Shown: piece after piece, positions 27,871 to 36,320 of the stretch
How the letters are laid out: each line of letters begins with the position of its first letter
Position numbering within the stretch: the stretch's first letter is position 1
Source of the DNA: Streptomyces griseoviridis
GTDB lineage: Bacteria > Actinomycetota > Actinomycetes > Streptomycetales > Streptomycetaceae
Length of the DNA stretch: 64,000 nucleotides
Direction: 5' to 3'
NCBI GenBank assembly: GCA_014649155.1
Contig: BMSM01000004.1
Location: 1-64,000 of the forward strand
Notes under the pieces: model-generated
Told to the model about the DNA's origin: nothing
What the model saw: the letters and a program-made list of their open reading frames with translations, nothing else
Databases searched by the model: none
Position numbers and translations under genes: made by a program

Positions 27871-29304
27871 ATGCGCCGTTCGAAAATCGTCTGTACCCTC
27901 GGCCCCGCGGTCGACTCCCACGAGCAGCTCGTCGCGCTGATCGAAGCCGGCATGAACGTGGCCCGCTTCAACTTCAGCCACGGCACCCACGCCGAGCACC
28001 AGGGCCGGTACGACCGGGTCCGGGCCGCCGCGAAGGAGACCGGCCGGGCCATCGGCGTCCTCGCCGACCTCCAGGGCCCGAAGATCCGCCTGGAGACCTT
28101 CGCCGAGGGCCCCGTCGAGCTGGTGCGCGGTGACGAGTTCACCATCACCACCGAGGACGTCCCGGGCGACAAGACGATCTGCGGCACCACGTACAAGGGC
28201 CTGCCCGGTGACGTGTCCAAGGGCGACCCGATCCTCATCAACGACGGCAACGTCGAACTGAAGGTCACCGAGGTCGAGGGCCCCCGGGTGAAGACGATCG
28301 TCATCGAGGGCGGTGTCATCTCCGACCACAAGGGCATCAACCTGCCCGGCGCGGCGGTCAACGTGCCCGCGCTGTCCGAGAAGGACATCGAGGACCTCCG
28401 CTTCGCGCTGCGCATGGGCTGCGACCTGGTCGCGCTCTCCTTCGTCCGGGACGCCAAGGACGTCGCCGACGTGCACCGGGTGATGGACGAGGAGGGCCGC
28501 CGGGTCCCCGTCGTCGCCAAGGTGGAGAAGCCGCAGGCGGTCGAGAACATGGAGGACGTCGTCGCGGCGTTCGACGCCGTCATGGTCGCCCGCGGTGACC
28601 TGGCCGTCGAGTACCCGCTCGAAAAGGTCCCCATGGTGCAGAAGCGCCTCATCGAGCTGTGCCGGCGCAACGCCAAGCCGGTGATCGTCGCGACCCAGAT
28701 GATGGAGTCGATGATCACCAACTCCCGTCCGACCCGCGCCGAGGCGTCCGACGTCGCCAACGCCATCCTGGACGGCGCCGACGCGGTGATGCTCTCCGCC
28801 GAGTCGAGCGTGGGCGCGTACCCGATCGAGACGGTCAAGACCATGTCGAAGATCGTCATGGCGGCCGAGCAGGAGCTGCTCTCCAAGGGCCTGCAGCCGC
28901 TGGTCCCGGGCAAGAAGCCGCGGACGCAGGGCGGTTCGGTGGCCCGTGCCGCCGCCGAGATCGCCGACTTCCTCGGCGGCAAGGGCCTGGTGGCGTTCAC
29001 CCAGTCCGGCGACACCGCCCGCCGGCTGTCCCGCTACCGCGCGGTCCAGCCGATCATCGCGTACACGACCGACGAGTCGACCCGCAACCAGCTCGCGCTG
29101 AGCTGGGGCGTGGAGTCGCACGTCGTGCCGTTCGTCAACTCCACCGACGAGATGGTCGACCTGGTGGACCAGGAGATGGTGAAGCTCAACCGCTTCAATC
29201 CCGGTGACATCGTGGTGATCACCGCCGGTTCGCCCCCCGGCGTCCCCGGCACCACCAACATGGTCCGCGTCCACCACCTGGGCGAGGCCGTCCGCGGCAG
29301 CTGA
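27871..29304 (+). CDS. pyk: Pyruvate kinase
   Basis: This 477-residue pyruvate kinase converts phosphoenolpyruvate and ADP to pyruvate and ATP. It shows the N-terminal MRRSKIVCTLGPAVDS, barrel motifs NVARFNFSHGTHAEH, VLADLQGPKIRLE and VVAKVEKPQAVENM, the active-site signature MVARGDLAVEYP, the cofactor region VIVATQMMESMI and the C-terminal SQSGDTARRLSRYR-like domain. From synteny it is the Pyk2 type of S. coelicolor. It appears to have its own leaderless promoter and ends at a very long hairpin. Confidence 0.97.
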   Translation: MRRSKIVCTLGPAVDSHEQLVALIEAGMNVARFNFSHGTHAEHQGRYDRVRAAAKETGRAIGVLADLQGPKIRLETFAEGPVELVRGDEFTITTEDVPGDKTICGTTYKGLPGDVSKGDPILINDGNVELKVTEVEGPRVKTIVIEGGVISDHKGINLPGAAVNVPALSEKDIEDLRFALRMGCDLVALSFVRDAKDVADVHRVMDEEGRRVPVVAKVEKPQAVENMEDVVAAFDAVMVARGDLAVEYPLEKVPMVQKRLIELCRRNAKPVIVATQMMESMITNSRPTRAEASDVANAILDGADAVMLSAESSVGAYPIETVKTMSKIVMAAEQELLSKGLQPLVPGKKPRTQGGSVARAAAEIADFLGGKGLVAFTQSGDTARRLSRYRAVQPIIAYTTDESTRNQLALSWGVESHVVPFVNSTDEMVDLVDQEMVKLNRFNPGDIVVITAGSPPGVPGTTNMVRVHHLGEAVRGS

Positions 29305-29309
29305 CCGTG

Positions 29310-29364
29310 CCGTACGCGGCTGAGGGCGCCCCCTGCCACAGGGGGCGCCCTCAGCCGCGTACGG
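29310..29364. terminator. Long bidirectional hairpin terminator after pyk
   Basis: A perfect 24-bp stem (29310-29333 with 29341-29364), 25 bp counting one further T-A pair, has a short loop. It separates convergent transcripts: pyk ends 5 bases before and the opposite-strand secreted-protein gene ends 23 bases after. It would work in both directions. Confidence 0.85.
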
Positions 29365-29387
29365 GTTGTGCAAGCGGTGCCGGCGGT

Positions 29388-30785
29388 TCAGTCGGTGATG
29401 TACTGGTGCAGTCCGGGGACGGTCAGCGTCCCGCCGAACTGGCCCGCCTGCACGACCTTCACGTTGGTGAAGTAGATCAGCGGGATGTCCAGCGGCGGCG
29501 GGTGCTCCGGGTCGAAGGTGATCGGGACCAGCCCCAGCAGATTGCCGGAGATGCTCTCCGTGTACATCACCGTGTCGCCGTCGGTGATCGTGGACGTCGA
29601 CCCCTCGGCCGCCTGCACGTGGTAGGTCTTGCCGGTGGCGTCGTCGTGCACTATCTGGTGCAGGTCGCCGATGTCGGTGCCGTTGGAGATGACGTACTTC
29701 AGGACCTTCTTGGTGGTCCCGTCGGCCGTCCGCACCTCGACGACCCCCTTGTACGACGCCCCCTTCAGCCTCAGCGAACTGGCCTCCAGCTCCCAGGGCC
29801 GGTTGGGCAGCGCGAGGTTGTTGTCGACCCCGCCCTCGGCGTCGGTGGCGATGGGGCAGTCCTCGGCGGCGCCGCTCTCCGAGGGAGACGGGCTCGCCGA
29901 AGCGCCGGGATCGGCACCGGCGCTGGCACCGGGGCCCGGGGAGGCGGTGGCCTCACCCCCGGTGCCCCCGGTCTCCACGGTGCCCCCGGCGCCCCCGGCC
30001 TCCGCGGCGCCCCCGGCCGCCTCGGTCGCCTCCTGGACGGCCTCGGACGCCTCGCCGGGGGCGTCTTCCCCGTCCTCGGTGCCGGAAGCGCTCTCGGAGG
30101 CGGACCCGGACGCCGAGGCCGACGGGGTGGCCGAGGGGCTCGCGGGCTCCTCGCCGCCCTTGCCGCCGGTGAAGAGGTCCTCAAGGGCGTCGCCTATGCC
30201 CTGGAGCAGACCGCCGCCGCTCGCGGAGGCGGACGGCGAGGGGGAGACCGACGCGGGGGCGGAGGGCCCGGCCCCGGCCTCGGCCGGGTCGTCGTCCGCG
30301 TCCGACTTGCTTCCCGTCGCCCCTTCCTCGGCCGCCCCGTCCCCGTCCCCGTCCCCGTCGTCGGAACCTGAATCCGGCGAAGAGGAGGAAGGGACGGAGG
30401 GCGAAGCGGAGGGGGTGGTGGCGGACGGGCTCGGCTCGGGGCTCGCGGACTCCTCCGCCGCGTCGTCCCCGCTCTCGCTCTCGCTCTCGGAGGGTGACGG
30501 CGAGGCACTGTCCTTGTCCGCCAGGGCCTCCACGCAGGCCTTGTACTCCTCGGCCGTGAGGCTCTTGGACGCGGTCGCCGGGTCGTTGCCGTCCGCCGCG
30601 GCGAGCGTCGGGGTGAGCCCCATGCCCATGAGGACCGCCGTCGGCATCGCCGCCAGGGCTATGGCCTTGCCGGCCGGTACGTGGAACCTGGTGAACAACG
30701 GCTTCCTGGGTGCCGCGTGGCGCGGCCCGGTTCTCACGCGGGACGCCTCCGCGTCAGCCCCGTGAGTCACCTCGTCAGCCGGCAC
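29388..30785 (-). CDS. Secreted protein with long Ser/Pro/Gly-rich linker (DUF6230/DUF6114 operon)
   Basis: This is a 465-residue protein of unknown function. The GTG at 30785 has GGGAGG four bases upstream and overlaps the end of the DUF6114 gene by 11 bases. A signal-like hydrophobic segment (KAIALAAMPTAVLMGMGLTPTLAAA, in pieces ~39-64) is followed by a short helix with one cysteine (EEYKACVEAL). About 230 residues of Ser, Pro, Glu, Gly and Ala come next, then a conserved ~140-residue C-terminal domain starting EDCPIATDAEGGVDNNLAL and ending in GGTLTVPGLHQYITD. The two cysteines could pair outside the cell. It is last in a three-gene operon with DUF6230 and DUF6114 proteins, so it probably works with them at the envelope. 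Confidence 0.75.
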   Translation of the reverse strand: MPADEVTHGADAEASRVRTGPRHAAPRKPLFTRFHVPAGKAIALAAMPTAVLMGMGLTPTLAAADGNDPATASKSLTAEEYKACVEALADKDSASPSPSESESESGDDAAEESASPEPSPSATTPSASPSVPSSSSPDSGSDDGDGDGDGAAEEGATGSKSDADDDPAEAGAGPSAPASVSPSPSASASGGGLLQGIGDALEDLFTGGKGGEEPASPSATPSASASGSASESASGTEDGEDAPGEASEAVQEATEAAGGAAEAGGAGGTVETGGTGGEATASPGPGASAGADPGASASPSPSESGAAEDCPIATDAEGGVDNNLALPNRPWELEASSLRLKGASYKGVVEVRTADGTTKKVLKYVISNGTDIGDLHQIVHDDATGKTYHVQAAEGSTSTITDGDTVMYTESISGNLLGLVPITFDPEHPPPLDIPLIYFTNVKVVQAGQFGGTLTVPGLHQYITD

Positions 30786-31266
30786 TGTGCCTCCCGTTCG
30801 CCCCGGTGGCCGGGTTCGTTCCTGGCAGATGGTTCGGGTCGTCCACCGCGCTCCCGGGGGCCTCGCCCCGCGGCTTCTCCGGCGCCCACGACACGGCCAT
30901 GGCTCCGCCGATCATCGAGAGCAGGAAACCGATGACGAAGCCGCCGAAGTTGGACACGGGGAGGGACACGAGGGCGAGCAGGATCGCCGCGACCCCCGCG
31001 AAGGTCCGTACGTGCTTCTGGAACCAGAGGCTGACGCCGAGGACGACCAGCAGCACACCGATGATGAGAGAGCCGGCGCCGGCCGTGGTGGACATCGCCA
31101 CGGTCAGGTTGCCGAACTGCAGGTTGGCGTACGGGAAGTACATGATCGGGAAGCCACCGAGCAGGACGAACAGACCGGCCCAGAACGGCCGGGTGCCCCG
31201 CCAGTCTCGGAACTGCTGCCTGCGGCGGGTGAACTGGCCGTCAGCGGCAGGAGTCTCGGCGCTCAT
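30775..31266 (-). CDS. DUF6114-type integral membrane protein
   Basis: This 163-residue protein has four predicted membrane helices: PFWAGLFVLLGGFPIMYFPY, MSTTAGAGSLIIGVLLVVLG, VRTFAGVAAILLALVSL and GGFVIGFLLSMIGGAMAVSW. The N-terminus is hydrophilic (RRRQQFRDWRGTRP) and a Pro/Gly-rich tail is at the C-terminus. It belongs, as I recognise it, to the DUF6114 family found beside DUF6230 in Streptomyces. The ATG at 31266 has GGGAG upstream. Function is unknown; the operon suggests a membrane anchor or channel for the two exported partners. Confidence 0.8.
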   Translation of the reverse strand: MSAETPAADGQFTRRRQQFRDWRGTRPFWAGLFVLLGGFPIMYFPYANLQFGNLTVAMSTTAGAGSLIIGVLLVVLGVSLWFQKHVRTFAGVAAILLALVSLPVSNFGGFVIGFLLSMIGGAMAVSWAPEKPRGEAPGSAVDDPNHLPGTNPATGANGRHSAG

Positions 31267-31358
31267 GGAAAACAGCTCCCTGGTGCGGCGTTGCTGTGGT
31301 GGTGATGTGCGGGTGGAACGGGCGGGGGCGCGGCCGGCCCCCACCCGTCAACGAGGGC

Positions 31359-31991
31359 TCAGTAGCACTCGATGTCCTTGCCGGACCCCTTCTTGAGCGA
31401 CATGTGCAGACCGCTGAGCTTGAAAGTTCCGGCGGTGGTGGCCCACGCCGTCTGCTCCACGTCGGTCAGCTTGGCCTCGGTCGCCTGCTGGGCGAAGCCA
31501 CGCGGATCCGCGTGATCGCCGCTCTTGATGCCCGGACCCTTGTCGATCGCCCCGGCCGCCACACCGATGTCGATGTTGCTGAAGGTGGCGTCCGCCTTCA
31601 GGTCCGCGACATCGATGTAGAGCTGCTCGGCGTAGACCATCTCCTGCTTCTTGGACGTGTCACCCGCTTCGAGCCGCAGGGTGACCGGGCCCAGCAGAGG
31701 GACGTTCGTGACGACCGACTGGCAGAGCTTGTCGATGTCGGCGGTCTTGAACGCCGAGACGGCCACGGCGTTACGGCCGGTCGCCCCGTCGTCGTAGGCC
31801 CCGTACTGCGAGAACCCGTGACCGGTCAGCTCCTTGGCGGTCACCTTGAACTGCTGCCCCGACACACTGAACGACGCGGCCAGCGCACCCTGCGCCAGAG
31901 CGACGCCTATCGCTGCCGTGGCGGCGACGCTGGGCACCATGACCACAGCGAACCGCTTCCATCTGGTCCCACCACGCACTGGGGACTCCAT
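31359..31991 (-). CDS. DUF6230-type exported protein
   Basis: This 210-residue protein starts with KRFAVVMVPSVAATAAIGVALAQGALAASF, shown here as a signal peptide with likely cleavage after ALA. The mature part is beta-rich (SFSVSGQQFKVTAKELTGHGFSQYGAYDD, then ADLKADATFSNIDIGVAAG) and ends in IECY, with two cysteines. The ATG at 31991 follows AAGGAGG, a very strong ribosome site. Older annotations call relatives cholesterol esterase, but no lipase serine motif is visible, so I do not support that. It is the first gene of the DUF6230-DUF6114-linker protein operon. Confidence 0.8.
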   Translation of the reverse strand: MESPVRGGTRWKRFAVVMVPSVAATAAIGVALAQGALAASFSVSGQQFKVTAKELTGHGFSQYGAYDDGATGRNAVAVSAFKTADIDKLCQSVVTNVPLLGPVTLRLEAGDTSKKQEMVYAEQLYIDVADLKADATFSNIDIGVAAGAIDKGPGIKSGDHADPRGFAQQATEAKLTDVEQTAWATTAGTFKLSGLHMSLKKGSGKDIECY

Positions 31992-32590
31992 ATTTCCTCC
32001 TTCTCGGACGTACATCTCCTGGCCTCGGCTCGCCCCCGGAACGGCGGCTCGGCCGGGCAGGGATGGGAGAAGTGCTACGTCCTCGGGAAGGAGAGCGCCC
32101 GCACTCGGCGGCGCGCACCACGCGCCCGAATCACCGGCGATCACCCCCGAGCGACAACCACTGGTCGCGCCTGACACACATCACGCACAACCTGCCGGAC
32201 AGGCTTCGCCGAGCGGGCGAAGACCCCCCTGTCCTGGGTCCGGCTCCACTGCTGCCGGACCCGCCCGGTGGGGACCCCTGGTGGCCCGCGGCCCGATTGG
32301 CTGTCGGGGTGCGGGAAGGGACCGAGCGTGGCCGATCGTGGTGCATTCTCGGCGCCCGCACAAGGGGGTTCGTTACTGGCTGGTAACGGACGGGTCACCG
32401 ACGATCCGCACAGGGTCCCCGCCCGGCGACGCTGGGTGCCCTCCGGGTAAGGGACAAGAACCCCCGCATGATGACAGACCGGGACACCCGCCAACGGGTG
32501 ACTTACTCGCAGTAACAGGCACCCGCATTACCAAGTTTTGGCAAAACGCTGCCGCAGCACCGCTCCGCCGACGCTTTTCGCCACTCCGGC
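31992..32590 (-). promoter_or_regulatory. Long upstream region with two inverted repeats
   Basis: About 600 bases have no gene. Two related inverted repeats stand out: CGTTAC-6-GTAACG at 32371-32388 and TTACT-CGC-AGTAA at 32503-32515. Both have the TTAC/GTAA arms seen in operators of TetR/FadR-type lipid regulators. They lie 380-520 bases upstream of the DUF6230 start and downstream of the co-chaperone gene, so the target is uncertain. Confidence 0.4.
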
Positions 32591-32623
32591 ACCGCCCGGC
32601 CGGAGAATTACCGGCCGGGCGGT
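32591..32623. terminator. Hairpin terminator of the co-chaperone gene
   Basis: A perfect 13-bp stem (32591-32603 with 32611-32623) with a 7-base AT-rich loop lies 21 bases past the stop of the minus-strand gene ending at 32644. Confidence 0.75.
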
Positions 32624-32643
32624 CGGGTCGGGCGGGGGGACGG

Positions 32644-33618
32644 TCAGAAGAGGGCGCGGGCGAGCGCCCGGCGGGCCGCCGCGACGCGCGGGTCGTCGGC
32701 GCCGACCACCTCGAACAGCTCCAGCAGCCGCACCCGTACGGTGTCCCGCTCGTCCCCGGCGGTGCGCCGCACCGTGTCGATGAGCCGCCCGAAGGCGTCC
32801 TCGACATGGCCGCCCACCAGGTCGAGGTCGGCGGCGGCGATCTGCGCCTGCGCGTCGCCCGGGTTGTCGGCGGCGTCCTTGCGCACCCGCTGCGGGTCCA
32901 GGTTCTGCACGCGCTGGAGCAACTCGGCCTGGGCGAGGCCCAGTTTGGCCTCCATGTTGCCCGGGTCCTCGTTCAGCACGTTCTGGTACGCGCGGACCGC
33001 GCCGCCGAGGTCGCCCGCGTCCAGCGCCTGGACGGCGGCCTCCAGGGCGGCGTCGTGCGGTCCGGCCGGGACGGCCTGGGCCTGCTGAGCGGCGCCCGGG
33101 TCGGCCTCGGGGTCGACGACCAGGCCGGTCAGGCCGAAGCGCTGCTCGGCGACCTGCACCAACTGGTCGAGGGTCTCGCGGATCTGGGCCTCGCCCGCCG
33201 CCCCCTGGAAGAGCGGCAGCGCCTGCCCGGCGACCACCGCGAAGACGGCCGGGATGCCCTGGATGCCGAACTGCTGCATCAGCATCTGGTTGGCGTCGAC
33301 ATCGATCTTGGCGAGCACGAACCGGCCGTTGTACTCGACGGCGAGCCGCTCCAGTACGGGGCTCAACTGCTTGCAGGGCTCGCACCACTCGGCCCAGAAG
33401 TCGATGACGACCGGGACCTCGGTGGACCGCTGAAGGACATCGCGCTCGAAGCCGGCCTCGTCGGCGTCGATGACGAGATCGGCCGGGGAGACGGCGCCGC
33501 CGCCGCCCTGCCGCGCGGCCTGGGCGCGCGCCTGCTCCGCCTTCGCCTTGGCCTCCTGGGCCGCCTTCACCGCGGCGAGGTCGACGACCCCGCTCATGGA
33601 CATGTTCCGTGGCTGCAT
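32644..33618 (-). CDS. Thioredoxin-fold/TPR co-chaperone (CnoX/YbbN type)
   Basis: This 324-residue protein has a short charged N-terminal helix (QEAKAKAEQARAQAARQ). A thioredoxin domain follows (~45-160) with active W78-C79-E-P-C82 in DFWAEWCEPCKQL and cis-proline IQGIPAVFAVV. A helical TPR-like C-terminal half (AALEAAVQALDAGDLGGAVRAYQNVLNEDPGN) completes it. This is the layout of CnoX/YbbN holdases that protect proteins from oxidation and hand them to chaperones. The start at 33618 has GGGGAGG eight bases upstream; inner ATGs at 33603 and 33597 lack such a site. A dedicated terminator follows. Confidence 0.88.
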   Translation of the reverse strand: MQPRNMSMSGVVDLAAVKAAQEAKAKAEQARAQAARQGGGGAVSPADLVIDADEAGFERDVLQRSTEVPVVIDFWAEWCEPCKQLSPVLERLAVEYNGRFVLAKIDVDANQMLMQQFGIQGIPAVFAVVAGQALPLFQGAAGEAQIRETLDQLVQVAEQRFGLTGLVVDPEADPGAAQQAQAVPAGPHDAALEAAVQALDAGDLGGAVRAYQNVLNEDPGNMEAKLGLAQAELLQRVQNLDPQRVRKDAADNPGDAQAQIAAADLDLVGGHVEDAFGRLIDTVRRTAGDERDTVRVRLLELFEVVGADDPRVAAARRALARALF

Positions 33619-33749
33619 GCGCCTATCCTCCCCCGTACCGCGCGCGTCCGTGAAAAGCGGCCCGAAACCCGCTCTGATGTGTGCTGTGCGGCGCCGGGTC
33701 CCCACCTGACGCCCGTGGTCGTCGCTCCGGCGGGAGGGCGTCCCGCTTT

Positions 33750-33766
33750 CGCTACGAGTCGTAGCG
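33750..33766. promoter_or_regulatory. Perfect 17-bp inverted repeat upstream of tetR
   Basis: CGCTACGA and TCGTAGCG flank a single G, giving a 17-bp perfect inverted repeat. It lies 86 bases before the TetR gene start, a typical operator size and position for autorepression. Confidence 0.6.
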
Positions 33767-33852
33767 TAATGGCAGCGGTGCCGCCCGCGGCAGGGCCTTC
33801 CGGTGATCTGCCTCACGGCCGCCCCCGGCAAACCCGGGGATAGGGTCGGGGG

Positions 33853-34491
33853 ATGCCGAACCGCTCCCCCGCCGGCCGGGCCGGCCGCCCGCGCAGTGCC
33901 GCGGCCGACGCCGCGATCCTGGCCGCGACACGGGAGGCGCTGGTCGAGCTGGGCTGGTCGAAACTGACCCTGGGCGACGTGGCGACGCGGGCCGGGGTCG
34001 CCAAGACGACCCTCTACCGCCGCTGGGCGGGCAAGAACGAGCTGGTGGTCGACGCGGTCGCCGAACTCTTCGACGAACTGCGCCTGCCCGACCGCGGCTG
34101 CCTCGCCGCGGACATCGAGGGCGTGGTCCTCCAGTTCGCGGCGATCCTGGACCGCCCGGAGGCACGCAGCGGCCTGATGGCGGTCGTCGCCGAGTCCACC
34201 CGCGACCCGGCCCTGCGCGAACGCATCCGCTGCTCGATCGTGGCGCGGCAGAAACGTCTGGTCCTGGAGGGCCGCGCCCGCGCCCAGGCCCGCGGCGAAC
34301 TGCCCCCCGAGCCCGACCCCGAGCAGGCCGCCCGCGCCGTCGACCTCATCTTCGACGTGGTCGCGGGCGCGGTGGTCCACCGCACCCTGGTGAGCGCCGA
34401 GCCGGCGGACGAGGAGTGGGTGCGGGGACTCACCCGGGTCCTGCTCCAGGGCCTCGCCTCCCGGACCGGCCCGGACGGCGGGCCCGCGTAG
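33853..34491 (+). CDS. TetR-family transcriptional regulator
   Basis: This 212-residue repressor has an N-terminal helix-turn-helix (AILAATREALVELGWSKLTLGDVATRAGVAKTTLYRRWAGKNELV, given here as the ~45-residue DNA-binding unit in pieces) and a ligand-binding C-terminal part ending in VVHRTLVSAEPADEEWVRGLTRVLLQGLAS. The RRW rather than RHF form of recognition helix is common in actinobacterial TetR proteins. It stands alone, convergent with icmA, and a perfect 17-bp inverted repeat upstream suggests autorepression. The ligand is unknown. Confidence 0.9.
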   Translation: MPNRSPAGRAGRPRSAAADAAILAATREALVELGWSKLTLGDVATRAGVAKTTLYRRWAGKNELVVDAVAELFDELRLPDRGCLAADIEGVVLQFAAILDRPEARSGLMAVVAESTRDPALRERIRCSIVARQKRLVLEGRARAQARGELPPEPDPEQAARAVDLIFDVVAGAVVHRTLVSAEPADEEWVRGLTRVLLQGLASRTGPDGGPA

Positions 34492-34548
34492 GCGCGGGGC
34501 GGGGGGTACGTACGGCGGGGGGGTACGACGGCGGGGGGCCGGGGCGCC

Positions 34549-36249
34549 TCAGAATCCCGCCGGTTCCGTGTACACCCCCCACTCCTCCCGCAGCACCCCG
34601 CAGATCTCGCCGAGGGTCGCCTCCGCGCGGACGGCGGTCAGCATCGGCTCGATCATGTTGGCGCCGGAGCGGGCCGCGTCCAGCATGGCGTCCAGGGCGG
34701 TCCGTACGGCCGCGTCGTCGCGGGCGGCGCGGCGGTCGCCCAGCGCCCGGACCTGCTCGCGCTCCACCTCGTGGCTGACCCGCAGGATCTCCAGGTCGCC
34801 GGTGACGGACCCGGTGTGCACGTTGACGCCGACGACCTTCTTGTCGCCCTTCTCCAGCGCCTGCTGGTAGCGGAAGGCGGACTCGGCGATCTCGCCGGTG
34901 AACCAGCCGTCCTCTATGCCGCGCAGGATGCCGGAGGTCATCGGACCGATGGGGTGCCGTCCGTCCGGGTGCGCCCGCAGCCCCCGCTCCCTGATCCGCT
35001 CGAAGATCTTCTCGGCGTCGGCCTCGATCCGGTCGGTGAGCTGCTCGACGTACCAGGAACCGCCCAGCGGGTCGGCGACGTTGCCGACGCCGGTCTCCTC
35101 CATCAGGACCTGCTGGGTGCGCAGGGCGATCTCCGCCGCCTGCTCGGAGGGGAGCGCGAGGGTCTCGTCCAGCGCGTTGGTGTGCAGCGAGTTGGTGCCG
35201 CCGAGGACGGCGGCCAGCGCCTCCACCGCCGTCCGCACCACGTTGTTGTACGGCTGCTGGGCGGTGAGGGAGACGCCGGCGGTCTGGGTGTGGAAGCGCA
35301 GCCACTGGGCCTTCTCGGTCCGCGCCCCGTACACGTCGCGCATCCAGCGGGCCCAGATCCGGCGGGCCGCGCGGAACTTGGCGATCTCCTCGAAGAAGTC
35401 GACGTGCGCGTCGAAGAAGAAGGACAGGCCGGGCGCGAAGACGTCCACGTCCAGGCCGCGGGAGAGGCCCAGTTCGACGTAGCCGAAGCCGTCGGCCAGC
35501 GTGTAGGCCAGCTCCTGCGCGGCCGTCGCCCCGGCCTCGCGGATGTGGTAACCGGAGACGGAGAGCGGCTTGTACGCGGGGATGCGGGCCGCGCAGTGCT
35601 CCATCAGGTCGCCGATGAGGCGCAGGTGCGGCTCGGGCTGGAAGAGCCACTCCTTCTGGGCGATGTACTCCTTGAAGATGTCGGTCTGGAGCGTGCCGTT
35701 GAGCACGGACGGATCGACGCCCTGGCGCTCGGCGGCGACCAGGTACATGCAGAAGACGGGCACGGCCGGGCCGCTGATCGTCATCGACGTCGTGACGTCA
35801 CCGAGCGGGATGTCCCGGAAGAGGACCTCCATGTCGGCGGCCGAGTCGATGGCGACCCCGCAGTGGCCGACCTCGCCCAGCGAGCGCGGGTCGTCGGAGT
35901 CGCGGCCCATCAGCGTCGGCATGTCGAAGGCGACCGAGAGCCCGCCGCCGCCGTTGCGCAGGATCATGCGGTAGCGCTCGTTGGTCTGCTCCGCGTTGCC
36001 GAACCCGGCGAACTGCCGGATGGTCCACGTGCGCCCCCGGTAGCCGGTCGGGTACAGGCCGCGGGTGAAGGGGTACTCCCCCGGCCAGCCGATCCGCTCG
36101 AATCCCTCGTACGTGTCCCCGGGCCGCGGCCCGTACACCGGCTCCACGGGATCGCCGGAGAGCGTCGTGAAGTCCGCGTCGCGCTTGCGCGCCGCGTCGT
36201 ACCGGGCCTGCCAGCGTCGGCGGCCCTCCTCTATGGCGTCAGCGTCCAT
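34549..36249 (-). CDS. icmA: Isobutyryl-CoA mutase large subunit
   Basis: This 566-residue coenzyme-B12 mutase subunit is the length of known IcmA. It interconverts isobutyryl-CoA and n-butyryl-CoA. Two residues that distinguish IcmA from methylmalonyl-CoA mutase are in place: F80 in TIRQFAGFGNAEQTN (Tyr in MCM) and Q198 in KEYIAQKEWLF (Arg in MCM). The C-terminal B12-binding domain is absent, as expected, since it is the separate small subunit IcmB, which is not in this window. The gene is probably controlled by the palindrome in its promoter. MeaB and methylmalonyl-CoA epimerase genes lie 13-16 kb away. Confidence 0.93.
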   Translation of the reverse strand: MDADAIEEGRRRWQARYDAARKRDADFTTLSGDPVEPVYGPRPGDTYEGFERIGWPGEYPFTRGLYPTGYRGRTWTIRQFAGFGNAEQTNERYRMILRNGGGGLSVAFDMPTLMGRDSDDPRSLGEVGHCGVAIDSAADMEVLFRDIPLGDVTTSMTISGPAVPVFCMYLVAAERQGVDPSVLNGTLQTDIFKEYIAQKEWLFQPEPHLRLIGDLMEHCAARIPAYKPLSVSGYHIREAGATAAQELAYTLADGFGYVELGLSRGLDVDVFAPGLSFFFDAHVDFFEEIAKFRAARRIWARWMRDVYGARTEKAQWLRFHTQTAGVSLTAQQPYNNVVRTAVEALAAVLGGTNSLHTNALDETLALPSEQAAEIALRTQQVLMEETGVGNVADPLGGSWYVEQLTDRIEADAEKIFERIRERGLRAHPDGRHPIGPMTSGILRGIEDGWFTGEIAESAFRYQQALEKGDKKVVGVNVHTGSVTGDLEILRVSHEVEREQVRALGDRRAARDDAAVRTALDAMLDAARSGANMIEPMLTAVRAEATLGEICGVLREEWGVYTEPAGF

Positions 36250-36255
36250 GCTTCG

Positions 36256-36285
36256 AATTTACTAGGACGTCCTAGTATCTGTCGA
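36256..36285 (-). promoter_or_regulatory. icmA promoter with 18-bp palindromic operator
   Basis: On the minus strand TCGACA (36285-36280) and TAAATT (36261-36256) are 18 bp apart. A perfect 18-bp palindrome TACTAGGACGTCCTAGTA (36260-36277) fills the spacer and touches the -10. The -10 ends just before the icmA ATG at 36249. This arrangement is typical of a repressor that blocks RNA polymerase; the regulator is not identified. Confidence 0.6.
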
Positions 36286-36291
36286 TGCCAT

Positions 36292-36315
36292 ACCGCCGTA
36301 CGCGCGTACGGCGGT
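36292..36315. terminator. 24-bp perfect palindrome after the DUF3817 gene
   Basis: ACCGCCGTACGC and its exact complement meet with no spacer, 5 bases beyond the DUF3817 stop. It most likely ends that minus-strand transcript ahead of the icmA promoter. Confidence 0.55.
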
Positions 36316-36320
36316 GTCGG

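Noticed and set aside
31359..31991. Cholesterol esterase
   Set aside because: No catalytic serine motif or hydrolase fold is visible; the protein fits DUF6230.
34549..36249. Methylmalonyl-CoA mutase
   Set aside because: Phe80 and Gln198, and lack of a fused B12 domain, indicate the isobutyryl-CoA mutase large subunit.
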